64,000 nt of DNA from Sequoia sempervirens (Eukaryota > Streptophyta > Pinopsida > Cupressales > Cupressaceae). Below the pieces are notes generated by a model. It was given only the letters and a program-made list of their open reading frames with translations, had not been told where the DNA came from and ran no database searches. Each line of letters begins with the position of its first letter. Within the stretch, counting starts at the first letter, position 1. The translations under genes were made by a program, and so were the position numbers. The stretch is from positions 116,948,128 through 117,012,127 of the forward strand of contig VDFB02252616.1 in the NCBI GenBank assembly GCA_007258455.2, given 5' to 3'. Positions 50,301 to 59,094 of the stretch are shown piece after piece.

Positions 50301-51377
50301 CATTAGGACCACATAACCTTCATTCCCTTGGTGTAGATCCTTGATGAACTCTTTACCACTGCTCAACATGATATTAGGAACCTTGGACTGCCCTTCATCT
50401 TCCTCAATCAACGATTGCAGCTTGAAGGTTTTTCCATCCTTCGTGAACTCAATGGTGTTCTCCTTTCCATGATATACAACACCTCTATCATATTGCCATG
50501 GCCTACCAAGAAGAAGATGGCATGCATCCATGGGCAGTACATCACAAATCAGCTTGTCTTTGTAGCCTCCAATTGAAAATTCCACTGTAACCTGCTCATT
50601 CACTAAGACACTTTGCCCTTTATTCAGCCATGTGACTTTGTAGGGATTGGCATGAGGTACCTTCTGCAATTTTAACTTATTTACTGCCTCCTCAGATATT
50701 ATATTGTCCGTAGAACCATAATCAACAATAACCTTACATATCTTTCCAAGTATTTTGCACCTTGCTCGAAACAAAGCTCTCCTTTGCTTGGGTTCTTCCT
50801 TGACCGGTTGTCTGATCAGCACTCTATTAAACATCAGATTTTCACCTACTTCTGATTCTATGTGACTGATCTCAGGTGTCTTTACACTCATGGTGTCCTC
50901 TTGTGCATAAGCTACTCTTTTCTCATTGCTAGATGAAGCTTTCTCCGGGCATCTATAAGCTGGATGGCCTAGCTGATTGCAATTATAACACTTCATGGTG
51001 GCAAAGTAGGAGTTACTTCTGCCTGCTCCTCTTCCTCTATTTGAACCCCCTTGAGGTCCTCTTCCTCTATTAAATCCTCCTCTTGATGAGGTTTCACCTC
51101 CATGCTCAGTAAGCTTTGATTCTCCTTGGCTTCTTTGGTCACCACCTCTTCCTTGGTAACCTCCACGCTGTCCTCTTTGATCTCTGCCTCTTCCTCTGCC
51201 CTTTGAGGACTGATCATGCTTCCTTTTATTCCTCTCTTCGATCTTAATAGCTAGCTGATAACATTGGTGGACTGTCTTGGGGCTGAGCAAAGCCATCTCT
51301 TCTTGTATATTCCACTTCAATCCATTTAGGTATCTAGCCACTTTTAGGCTCTCATCTTCTGCCACATTCGATCTCAA
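47388..51377 (-). CDS. Chromovirus Gag(C-term)-Pol polyprotein
   Basis: An open frame of 1,329 codons; 51377 marks the first possible start after an amber codon, not a real initiation site. Domains: Arg/Gly-rich stretch, zinc knuckle C130-C133-H138-C143 (CYNCNQLGHPAYRC); protease with D219 in VDYGSTDN, where relatives have DSG; RT with LDLKSGYHQ and YLDD at 565-568; RNase H D716, E753, D778, D821; integrase H903, H910, C940, C943 and DDE D972, D1033, E1069; C-terminal chromodomain (LIKWKSKPDSEATW). All catalytic residues look intact except the Ser-to-Tyr change next to the protease Asp. Together with the gag part upstream it makes the element's replication proteins. Confidence 0.95.
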   Translation of the reverse strand: MRSNVAEDESLKVARYLNGLKWNIQEEMALLSPKTVHQCYQLAIKIEERNKRKHDQSSKGRGRGRDQRGQRGGYQGRGGDQRSQGESKLTEHGGETSSRGGFNRGRGPQGGSNRGRGAGRSNSYFATMKCYNCNQLGHPAYRCPEKASSSNEKRVAYAQEDTMSVKTPEISHIESEVGENLMFNRVLIRQPVKEEPKQRRALFRARCKILGKICKVIVDYGSTDNIISEEAVNKLKLQKVPHANPYKVTWLNKGQSVLVNEQVTVEFSIGGYKDKLICDVLPMDACHLLLGRPWQYDRGVVYHGKENTIEFTKDGKTFKLQSLIEEDEGQSKVPNIMLSSGKEFIKDLHQGNEGYVVLMQSKEEEKAEKTVIPETVQRLLEKYKSIVSDGTPSTLPPKRAISHQIDFIPGASLPNKAAYKLTPEQNKEVARQVEELLNQGLIQKSISPCAVPVVLATKKGGKWRLCTDSRAINRITIRYRFPIPRIEDLLDCLGGAKFYTKLDLKSGYHQIRIKEGDEWKTAFKTNDGLYEWKVMPFGLSNAPSTFMRLMNEVLKDFTGIFVVVYLDDILIFSKTAEEHLKHVEMVLKRLQEEQLAINLEKCEFFKQELVYLGFVVSQGTLKMDPSKVEAILNWPTPTTATEVRSFHGLAQFYRKFIRNFSGICAPVLDTIKGGQKTKFKWTLEADKGFEKLKKEVATQPILLLPSFDKLFTVECDASGVAVGGVLSQEGRPVAFFSEKLNEAKQKYSTYDLELYALVQSLRKWRHYLLPKEFVVFTDNQALSYINTQEKLSNRHLKWMEYIQAFTFTIKHKKGQQNKVADALSRRMLTVQEIQLKSIGLESFKDLYGDDEDFSEAYKVCSDFANHFHSQYAEYTLQNGLLFKGNLLCVPRGSMRENLIQEKHNGSLSGHFGINKTLELVQRFYYWPKLARDVRKYVEQCVVCMKAKGGASNAGLYQPLPIPNRPWECVSMDFVVGLPKTKSGFDSVFVVVDRFSKMSHFIPCKTTHDASYIAHLFFREVVRIHGLPLSIVSDRDVKFMSHFWKTLWSRLGTNLSFGSAYHPQTDGQTEVVNRVLGNLLRCLTKEYGQTWDMVISQAEYAYNDSVNRTTGKSPFEVVYGMHPRGVCELRDLGTMENRSGHAEDFTQTMKEIHEQVKKTITAATQKLKDKVDETRRDVQFQVGDYVMVHLNKSRLQKGMSTKLQMKRVGPCKVIAKYGKNAYKVELPSDLGISPVFNVADLIRYKGTVNDEVQNNQEIFKDISNIPLPSQEKAQAEKVLESRVKKATRNKVYMEHLIKWKSKPDSEATWVQEDQFKKLGIDLKLIPPSSP

Positions 51378-52003
51378 ACAAAGCTTTTGAAACTCTTTTG
51401 TGTAGGTGTTTACATCTAGGTCTTTTTGTCTTAAACTCTACCTCTTCTTGTGGAGCTGAATTTCATAATCATCCGGCATATAAGCTTCTTTCACTTTAGC
51501 AACCATTCCTTTCCAGGTTGATATGGGCTGCTTACCTTGTTTCTCCCTTTCAGTCTGGACAAACTTCCACCAAGTTAATGCTGATCCTCTCAACCTTGAC
51601 TTTGCAACCTTCACCTTTGTGCTTCTGTAACTCCATCACATTCGAAGTGGTTCTCCATTCCTTCTATCCAGTCCATGACTAAGTCAGGTTCCATCTTTCC
51701 ACTAAATAGTGGCACTCCTTCAAGTGATTTTCCACTCAAAGCTTTTAATGCCTTCAAGAAAGGCTCCTCCTTCAAGACGGGGTCAGGTTCAGGGGTCTTA
51801 TCTTCCTCTGCAACCTCTTCTTCTTTTGGAATTCTTCCTTCAAACTGTGCACTCCTCACTGCTGCCTCAAGTTGAGCTATTCTTTCCCTCAACTGCTTAT
51901 TGTCTTCTTCTTGCTCTTCAACCATCTTTGCCAGTTCTGCGTTGGTCACCATGGTGGAAGTATCACTTGACTCTATGTCTGACATGCAAGATTCCTTTCC
52001 CAA
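51378..52003 (-). pseudogene. Chromovirus Gag N-terminal part, frameshifted
   Basis: The ATG at 52003 lies shortly after the primer site. MGKESCMSDIESS leads to a coiled coil (AKMVEEQEEDNKQLRERIAQLE) and the gag core start (GVPLFSGKMEPDLVMDWIEGME). A 1-bp loss near 51611-51616 moves the frame. The other frame continues the family core (SALTWWKFVQTE, MPDDYEIQLH). An amber codon at 51438-51440 precedes the long open frame. With both lesions this copy cannot make full Gag-Pol without suppression or frameshifting. Confidence 0.9.
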
Positions 52004-52009
52004 ATCTTT

Positions 52010-52027
52010 AGCTGGGCTCTGATACCA
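52010..52027 (-). other. Primer binding site, initiator tRNA-Met type
   Basis: The minus strand reads TGGTATCAGAGCCCAGC, three bases after the 5' LTR. Confidence 0.95.
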
Positions 52028-52030
52028 ATC

Positions 52031-53505
52031 TGATAGAACGAGGGTTGGATTGAATCACTCACTAACTCAATGCTCTGGGTCACAATTTGATAACCCCCTT
52101 GGTGATATCTCATCCACCACTCAACCTGTAGGTCACTTGCTATTTAGGAACCCCTAGTTAGATTGCCAACCCTGCTATCATTTTCCAATTTTCTGCTACC
52201 AAGAATTTCCTGGTGTTTTCCCTCGCCTTCATCGCCTAGCCCTTAATCCACTTAAAGACTAGTGAATCACTAATACCTCCAAATCTTGTTGCAGGGGTGT
52301 AAGTAGCTTCCATAGCTTCAAATCAATCTTCTAAAAGTTCTTGAACATCCTTCATAACCCAATCCTCCATCGCTTTCACTAAATCACCAATTGAGGGTTT
52401 GGAAGGGCTACAATGCTAGAAGCCCAGTTAGGCCTCTTGACAGAGAAAAATGCAATTTTCTCCTAAACTCCCCAAATGACCTGAGTTTTTCTATTGGGGT
52501 TGGTGATTCCCATGCCACCAACTTAAATATTCTTGAGGTTTTGAGCCTCTACAGGCTGTACACTGCCCAAATGCGAAAGGAGCCAGGAACACTAGGGTTT
52601 CAAAACTGTTCAGAACCAGTTTAGGACTGGTGAAAAGTTCTTCATGAAAACGGACTGTTATGGGCTCTTCCTTGTCACCGTGCAGAGCCAAGACACTCCC
52701 CTAAATCCTCAAAAAAGAATCTTTTAAAAATCTTCACTCCCCTGCAAATTATTTACGCTGTCCTCAAGCTTTTCCTAGCCGGGTTCTCACTGTCTCGCCT
52801 AGGAAAAATCATTTAGCATGCTAACAACTCTCAAAAAGCATTCTTTATTTACAATATGTACAGGTGTGGAGTCTAACCTAGCTTCCTCTGTTCCCATACT
52901 TCTTGGTACGGCCAGGAAATAGGCTAGAACTCCATTTTTTTTATTTTAACAGTCAAAACAGCAAAACACAAAACCACAAAATAACAAGAAAAGGAAATAG
53001 CGATGGGTTAACTGACTATACAGTCACAAGAATGATTGAAATGACTTCCCTACATGCTGTAACAAATAGCCAAATGCCTAAATCAATTCATTAAATCGCT
53101 GTTTCCAGAAACAAAACAGAAAACTGTATTTTTCTTCAACAAAATCACTGTTCTATTCACTTTCTCATAAACTGCACGCCACCAATCTTCCAACCTCTTC
53201 TCCAGGTCGAAAAACACCTTTTTTACAATGTCAAGAAGAAGTTAGGTTACATTAGGGTTCACGTTTTTAACCAAGAATGGCAAAAAAACACGCGGTTTGA
53301 AAACACAGTGTGTTTTCGAACTTTTCCCAAAAACTTAGGAAACGCCTCCAAAAGACTTTCCAATTTATTTTTAATTTTACCTAAGCTTAAAATAGGTCCC
53401 CTTACACCTTATCAATGATGTATAAGACCATTACAAAACAAAACCAAAAGATTAAGAGCAAAACATTAAAATTACGCTTGTATTCAAGTAGGTGCTCCTG
53501 CACCA
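52031..53505 (-). repeat. 5' LTR of the chromovirus (element orientation)
   Basis: 1,475 bp; matches 45890-47364 except about ten substitutions. Confidence 0.97.
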
Positions 53506-53510
53506 TTACT
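53506..53510. repeat. Target-site duplication TTACT, right
   Basis: Second copy of 45885-45889. Confidence 0.95.
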
Positions 53511-54668
53511 TTAATGGCAAATTTAGAAAATAGTCTTCAAGAACATCTAAATGCTTTGGAACTTTTTTGTCGAGATGTGGGAATGCAAGTCAACATCAAC
53601 AAAACCAAGGCCATGATTTTTATGTTGAAAAGGACTATGAAGCAAATAAATTTTGAGTTTGAGGGAAACACTTTGCAGGTGGTGAGTGAATACAAATATT
53701 TGGGTCTTGATTTTTGCAAGAATCTCAAATGGGAGATTTGTAGGACAAAAAGAATTCAAGGGGGGTGGAAAGCTCTTTACTTGCTCCAAAACAGATGTAG
53801 ATTGGCTGAGTTATGGGATTGGAAAACAAAGAAGTAGTTATTTGGGTTGCTTGTTACGCCTGTGGTTTTATATGGCTGCGAAGTTTGGGGTTGTAGCACG
53901 TTGGTTGTGAAGTGGAAGCAAATAGAAAGACTCCAAAAGCACTTAATCACAAGCAATTTCAAAATAAAAAGTACAGTCCTATATGAGATTGTTTTCACTG
54001 AAGCGGGTGTCTTCCCAATAGAAATGGCGGCGATAATTCGTTTATTAGGCTATTTACAGAGGATAGAAAATATGGGGGAACACCCATGGCCCAAAATTGT
54101 GGTGGAAGAAACATTAACTAGAAGAGTACGTGGATGAAGCAAAATGTCAAGTGGATGGGAAAATGGGGGATCAATATGCAAGAGTGTCCAAACACAAGTT
54201 AAAATGAAAAAGTATGTAAAAGAGAAATTCAAAAATATCATGTGGTCGAAATAGCTTGGCCGAAAAAGAGAACATTATGTTTTGCTTTTTAACCCTACTT
54301 GTGATCATGAGCAAAAATTTTACATGGGGGTTGATATAAAGTGGAAGGCTAAAATGCTAATAGCGCAGTTAAGAACTAGCTCACACCTTTTGAGATGTGA
54401 AACGGGAAGATGGAAAATTCCCAAAGCGCTGTGGGAGGATAGGATTTGTTGTTTCTGCTCTTCGGGTTTAGTGGAGTCAGAGTGACACTACATTATGGAA
54501 TGCAAGGCTTACGAGGACATCCGATACTTCTATTCAGATTTGTTAAAAGTCAAATCTTTAGCGGCCTTGTTTGAAGAAGAAAAGATTGATAAAACAACAA
54601 GTCACTTGATCAAAATTCATAGCAGAAGAAACAAAATCAGCAAAGAGTTGGAAAACAATATGAAGTAG
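53511..54668 (+). pseudogene. LINE reverse transcriptase, C-terminal half
   Basis: Continues the RT interrupted at 45889: LNALELFCRDVGMQVNINKTK, VVSEYKYLGLDF (thumb blocks), PVVLYGCEVWG, then a C-terminal zinc-binding motif, CCFCSSGLVESE-stop-HYIMEC, of C-x2-C...H-x4-C form as at the end of many LINE ORF2 proteins. One frame runs throughout, with in-frame stops near 53835, 54138, 54252 and 54483, ending ELENNMK-stop at about 54668. The 3' UTR follows to a tail near 54780. Confidence 0.9.
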
Positions 54669-54790
54669 TTCGGTGGGGTCGGCTATTGTTTTGTTGTCTT
54701 GGTTAATGTGGTCTTTCGGTTTCATTTCGTGGGTCCCATAGATTGGCTGGTCTCGTGGACGTTATTAAAATCAATCAATCCATCATCTTT
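54669..54790. other. LINE 3' UTR and junction of two convergent LINE parts
   Basis: After the RT stop the + strand runs through 'ttggctggtctcgtggacg' to 'attaaaatcaatcaatccatc', which resembles a LINE tail. The minus-strand ORF1-endonuclease part ends in the same place ('gatgatggattgattgatttt'). Which half owns the tail, or whether both do, cannot be decided from one copy. Confidence 0.55.
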
Positions 54791-54879
54791 AAAACCGAAT
54801 AGGAAATAGAGAGGCTTACAAAACAGAAAATAAAGTATATGTAACGGAAGGGAAAGTACACTGCGTTGAACTAGCCAGG

Positions 54880-55816
54880 GAGTCTCTTCCTGATTTATGA
54901 GGATTTTACCCTTGGGAAGGGCTTTTTTTTGCGTGTGCATAACCTGTTTGTTGTGTTGGCTGATTGGTGAAATGCGTAGTTTGACCCGAAGAGGTAAGTG
55001 GTCAGATTTCATCCCGATAGGGCAGTCCTCAATATCAAATTCCAACAGTCTAGAACTAAAACTCTGGGAGCAAACCACGTAGTCCACCACACTCTGACCA
55101 TTATACGTTTTGCAAGTAATACCTCCAGACCTCGGCCAATCCCTCATACCATTGCATATAACCATGCCAAATAGACTACAAAGTCCCAATAATTCTGTCC
55201 CAAATGAGTTGATAGTGCCATTACCATCTTGAGATGATCTTTCCCAATGGAGATCACCTCCTTCCTCTAACCACAAAGGATTGTTCTCCCCTTTGGTTTC
55301 ATTGCTCAACTGAAGAGATTGGTTATTAGCTGTCCTTGCATTAAAGTCACCCATTAAAACCACATCTCCAAGTGTGCTAAAACAAGAGATATCTTTTTTT
55401 AGTGATGCATACGGGTCTTCGTTGTCTAAATTTCGTTTCTTATAAAACTTTGAATTTTTTGGAGCAAAGTAGCAAGCGGCTAGACTAAAAGTTACTCCAT
55501 TTTCTGTTATTTGCAGCCATATGTACTATTTATTTGTGTCTTCTTTTGCCAATTTAACAATTCCCTGCCACTTTTCATCTATTAGCACTGTAACCCCTCC
55601 ATTGCCTTTGCCCGTTTTGTTACCTTCATTCCAAACTGACACTTTTTTATACCCTTCGAAATCTGGTACTTTGCAGCCATCATGTTCATGTGTTTCTGTA
55701 AGAATGATAATATCCTTTCCTTTCGCTATGGGCCCCAATCCAGGTCCTCTTCTCCATGGATAACCTCTACAATTCCAACTTACAACATGCAAATATTCCT
55801 GTGGGGCCACTAATTC
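54880..55816 (-). pseudogene. LINE endonuclease (EEP family), one amber codon
   Basis: The frame opens VVSWNCRGYPW (Asn), IIILTETHE (Glu) and continues past a single TAG at 55526-55528 to VVLMGDFNART (Asp/Asn), VVDYVVCSQ and SDHLPLRVKL (Asp-His). All EEP catalytic blocks are therefore present in one frame. It is in frame with ORF1, from which a single TAG (55817-55819) separates it. After about 54880 the RT that should follow is absent: the next sequence looks like 3' UTR, and RT lies on the opposite strand. It nicks target DNA in active LINEs. Confidence 0.93.
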
Positions 55817-57334
55817 CTATTTCTTGTTTGAGAACCGATCACTAATTTGAGCTTTCCCATTCTTCAACCAAGCCCATTTACCTTCATTTCTTGCTGTTTT
55901 CACTTTCTCCCATTCTTTCCTTTGTTCTTCTTGCTGCTCAAAAGTCAAATCTTCATCTAGATAAATATGTGTGCCTCTAAGTAGCCCTCTGTTTTTTAGA
56001 ATCTTATTTTTGTCTTCAATATTTCTCAAGATGACTCTTACATGTCTATCTTTTCCTCCATCCACCTTTTTTCCGATTCTATTAGCTTGCTGAATATGCC
56101 CTGTCCACTTCAACTTATCGTTTAGGAAATTCCTTGTTAGAATGTCAGTTCTCTCCGTCTCTCCATAGTCTCTCAAACCTTTAATAATAATGTTTGCAGC
56201 CTTGCTTTGTTTATCTTTTTCTTCCCTTAGCTGCCTTTTAACTTGTTTTTCAATGATTCCTTTCTGCTCGTTTGATGAACTATTCACCACTTGTGACCAT
56301 GATTTGGCTTCTTCTATCTGATCCTTTAACTGATTTTCTTTTGTCTCCAAGTCTGCTAATGCTGATTGAATCACCTTTAGTTCCCTTATGTTTTCTCCTC
56401 CCTCGATTACTGATTTATCGCTTTTTGTTGTTTTAAATTGGGCTAACTCTTGTTTTAGAGTGACCAATTCTTGCTGTCCCCTCTCCATGTTCACTTGTAG
56501 ATTTGATATTTGTTCTTGCAGCATTTTATTGTCCTTTTCCAGCCTGTAATTTGCCTCAGTGACTATTTTAAACCTGTTGTCTTCGTATATCCCCTTTGTT
56601 TCTAGAACATCGAGCCTACTTTTCATTCTCATGAGTTCTTCTACGTATAACCCTGATGACCATAATAAGGGTGAAGACGTAGGGCTGTAGAGTTCTTGAG
56701 ATGCATTTTCAGCAACATTCTTGTTTGCAGTGAACTCTTTTGTATTGCCCATGCCCTCATCCAGCTTGTCCATGTTTGGCTTGAGGTTCCCTATGTCACC
56801 TATTAACTTCCCACTGCTTTTGTGCTCTGCTTGGATTGTTTGCTCTTCTTTCTGGGGTAACACACTAGATATGTCTGCCTTGTTGTTACCAGCTTTTGGT
56901 AGAATCAAAGTAAATTTTTTCTTTTGGTTTTGTTTCAGTTTCCGTTTTTGAGCCAACCTCCGCCTTAGAATCCCATTGTATTGTTTTGCATTTACAAAGA
57001 TCAGCCTTTCTTCTGCATTTATAAGGTTCAGTATGCTTGACAAAGGCGATCTCGTTAGCAAAGGTGCCAACAGGTTCGCTAAACCCCCGTCTTGAAAAGT
57101 GGTCCACCCGTTCGACCATTGAGGAGTGTGAGAGCTTGAAAATCTTAGACCCTCTTGACCTAGAAGATTCAAGAGGTCATTCAGTTGCACTTGAGACTTA
57201 CTTGCCATTTTATTGTTACCCACAATGCATTCTAGTGTCCCCATTTGCTTTGATATTGAGTTTGTATTCGAGGTTTGTGGTCCTCCTGTCGCGACACTCA
57301 GACATGCCGTACCTAGGTTTTCCCCCATTTCCAC
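55817..57334 (-). CDS. LINE ORF1 protein with NF-YA-like segment, coiled coil and L1-ORF1p-type RNA-binding domain
   Basis: 505 codons, fully open. Residues 112-132 (nt 56939-57001) read VNAKQYNGILRRRLAQKRK with IF before, matching the start of the NF-YA/HAP2 core (VNAKQYxGILRRRxxRAK), the helix that docks on NF-YB/NF-YC. The DNA-contact part of NF-YA (RKPYLHESRH) is absent. Residues ~230-375 are a heptad-rich coiled coil. From ~379, NIIIKGLRDYGETERTDIL, HVRVILRN and LLRGTHIYLDEDLT match the RRM and C-terminal domain of L1-type ORF1p, which binds LINE RNA. The start MEMGEN at 57334 is the first Met of the frame. Confidence 0.85.
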   Translation of the reverse strand: MEMGENLGTACLSVATGGPQTSNTNSISKQMGTLECIVGNNKMASKSQVQLNDLLNLLGQEGLRFSSSHTPQWSNGWTTFQDGGLANLLAPLLTRSPLSSILNLINAEERLIFVNAKQYNGILRRRLAQKRKLKQNQKKKFTLILPKAGNNKADISSVLPQKEEQTIQAEHKSSGKLIGDIGNLKPNMDKLDEGMGNTKEFTANKNVAENASQELYSPTSSPLLWSSGLYVEELMRMKSRLDVLETKGIYEDNRFKIVTEANYRLEKDNKMLQEQISNLQVNMERGQQELVTLKQELAQFKTTKSDKSVIEGGENIRELKVIQSALADLETKENQLKDQIEEAKSWSQVVNSSSNEQKGIIEKQVKRQLREEKDKQSKAANIIIKGLRDYGETERTDILTRNFLNDKLKWTGHIQQANRIGKKVDGGKDRHVRVILRNIEDKNKILKNRGLLRGTHIYLDEDLTFEQQEEQRKEWEKVKTARNEGKWAWLKNGKAQISDRFSNKK

Positions 57335-57354
57335 TTATTTAACTGTCATGTGTT

Positions 57355-57455
57355 AAATATAGTATGTGTTTGCTGTGGGTTCCAGAATATGCGGGTATTG
57401 TGTTGAATATGGAATGTGTTTGCTGTGGGTTTTCAGAATATACCAGTATGCCAGT
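57355..57455. repeat. 50-bp tandem duplication upstream of LINE ORF1
   Basis: 'aatat(a/g)g(t/a)atgtgtttgctgtggg...' occurs twice in direct order, 20 bp before ORF1 in minus orientation. Confidence 0.8.
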
Positions 57456-57689
57456 TTTGTCCTGTTATGAAGAAAGGAGACAAACAAACTTATAGCTTAT
57501 AAAGGAAACAAACAAAAGGAGAGAAAGTGACTGGTAGACCTGTTTGATCGCACCCCACTTTTCCACTTTGTCTTTTCGGGGCCCAGCCTCTGCTTTGTTT
57601 TGTCTCTGCTTTGTCTTTTAGTCTACTTTTCCCGACAAAATCCCACCTCCCTGTGACTTTTAGTTTGGCACCGAGCCTGAAAAACAGTG

Positions 57690-57957
57690 CAATCTTCAAA
57701 CCCCGTGCAGCCCCGGTGAATGCCCTGGTGTTTATCTGTAATCCCCGTGTAGCTTTGGTGAACGCCCTGTTGCAGCTCTGGAAAACGCCCTGGTGAACGC
57801 CCTGTTACTGCCCTGGTAAACGCCCTGGTGAACGTCTGGTGAACGCGTGGTTACTGCCCTGGTGAACGCCCTGGTAAACGCCCTGGTGAACGCCCTGTTA
57901 CTGCCCTGGTAAACGCCCTGGTGAACGTCTGGTGAACGCGTGGTTACTCTCCACGTG
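57690..57957. repeat. GC-rich minisatellite (GCCCTGGTGAAC-type units)
   Basis: Units of 12-13 bp (gccctggt(g/a)aac) are mixed with 'gccctgttact' and 'gcgtggttact'. A higher-order unit of about 93 bp is repeated (compare 57795 and 57888). It sits upstream of LINE ORF1 in minus orientation and could be its 5' UTR. Confidence 0.9.
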
Positions 57958-58590
57958 AATGTTACATCCGACTTAATATCCGACTTGCCAGCTCATTTAA
58001 GCAGTATGGGCTGAATTTTTCCATATGGGCGCAACAGCTAGGGACAGAAACGCCAACGTGGCATCCAACAACAAAATTAGCTACATCACATTCACACTAA
58101 AAGCAATTTTACAGTTCAAAGCAGGAAATTTTCTCTTTTCTAAGAACACGAAGCCGTCGAGTTTCGAACCCGTGACTGGCGAGGAATAATATCAGGTTTG
58201 AAAAAAAAAAGGTCTGAAATTAGCAAGGGCCACTGGCAACAAAAATATTTATATCCTCACATCCTCTTTGATGTCCGGATCGATGGAAATGCTTTTTGAA
58301 GATTCTGAATTCAAAGAGAGGATTTGACTGCTGTCCGGATATAAAATTTCCTCGGACAATAAAATAAACCGTCAAGATTGTTGTACGGAATTTACGAGGA
58401 ATAAACTGTAGGAATTAAGAGCAGAAAGAAAGAAGACGTTGGGGCAATTCGAGAATTATTATTTCGTACGATAGATAGACATTGCCATTTTACTGAAGCG
58501 ATATTAACGAGGAATCATCAAGAAAAAATGGAGAAGGTTAGAGCGCTTGGCTTATTGAATGAGATTTTATTTTTGTTCAGATAACGAATT
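57958..58590. other. No gene recognised
   Basis: Less AT-rich than neighbours. 'gggttcgaaactcg' (minus strand near 58160) resembles a tRNA B box, but no tRNA fold follows. An ATG at 58528 opens only about 18 codons. Confidence 0.5.
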
Positions 58591-58649
58591 CCTGTATGTT
58601 TCATTACGCGTGACAATTTGTGTTACTTTTCCGAACGCTGAGTTTGTGA

Positions 58650-58960
58650 AGGCAAGGGGTTTGCTGGATGATTTTGTTAAAGCCAGGTTGTTTGAAGGAC
58701 AAATTTGTGAATGCATCTTTTTGGTTTGGATATTTATAGAAAGGAAGGGTTTTTTTTGAATAATTTTGTAAAGGAAGGGGTTTCGATGGTCAAATTTTCA
58801 AATGCAGGGGGTTTTCTTGATTAAGTAAATTTGCTGGATAATTGATTTGATTAAAAACGGGGTTTGCTGGATAAGTGATCTTGCTAAGGCAAAGGGTGGT
58901 TTGCTGGATAAATTTTTTAGCAAAGGGTGTGCGTTTGCTGTGTGATTGGGATGATATTCT
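58650..58960 (+). repeat. Imperfect ~30-bp repeat
   Basis: 'tttgctggat(g/a)attttgttaaagcaaggg' recurs about five to six times with changes. Confidence 0.65.
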
Positions 58961-59094
58961 TTTGTAATTGGGGATTGGATTTCAATCAGCGGATGACAAT
59001 TCAGGGTTGTAACAGGGAGTTATAGCAGCGACGACGTCAATTGGTGGAGTTAGCTTAGCTTTTTTTTTATAATAATTTTGAGGTTTTTTTTTTT

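Larger units (their letters stand above)
45890..53505 (-). mobile_element. Young Ty3/gypsy chromovirus, 7,616 bp, complete
   Basis: Two 1,475-bp LTRs (TGATAGAAC...GCACCA on +) with a perfect TTACT target duplication, iMet primer site, polypurine tract and a gag-pol region on the minus strand ending in a chromodomain. The two LTRs differ at about ten positions by my eye count (about 99.3% identical). Gag carries one 1-bp frameshift and one amber stop, and pol is open throughout. It interrupts a LINE RT. The chromodomain places it with chromoviruses, whose integrase tail is thought to read histone marks. Confidence 0.97.

Noticed and set aside
58150..58175. tRNA-like B box (gggttcgaaactcg on the minus strand)
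   Set aside because: No matching A box, acceptor stem or anticodon arm could be found around it.
58528..58581. ATG-started host gene first exon
   Set aside because: Only about 18 codons before a stop and no convincing donor site.
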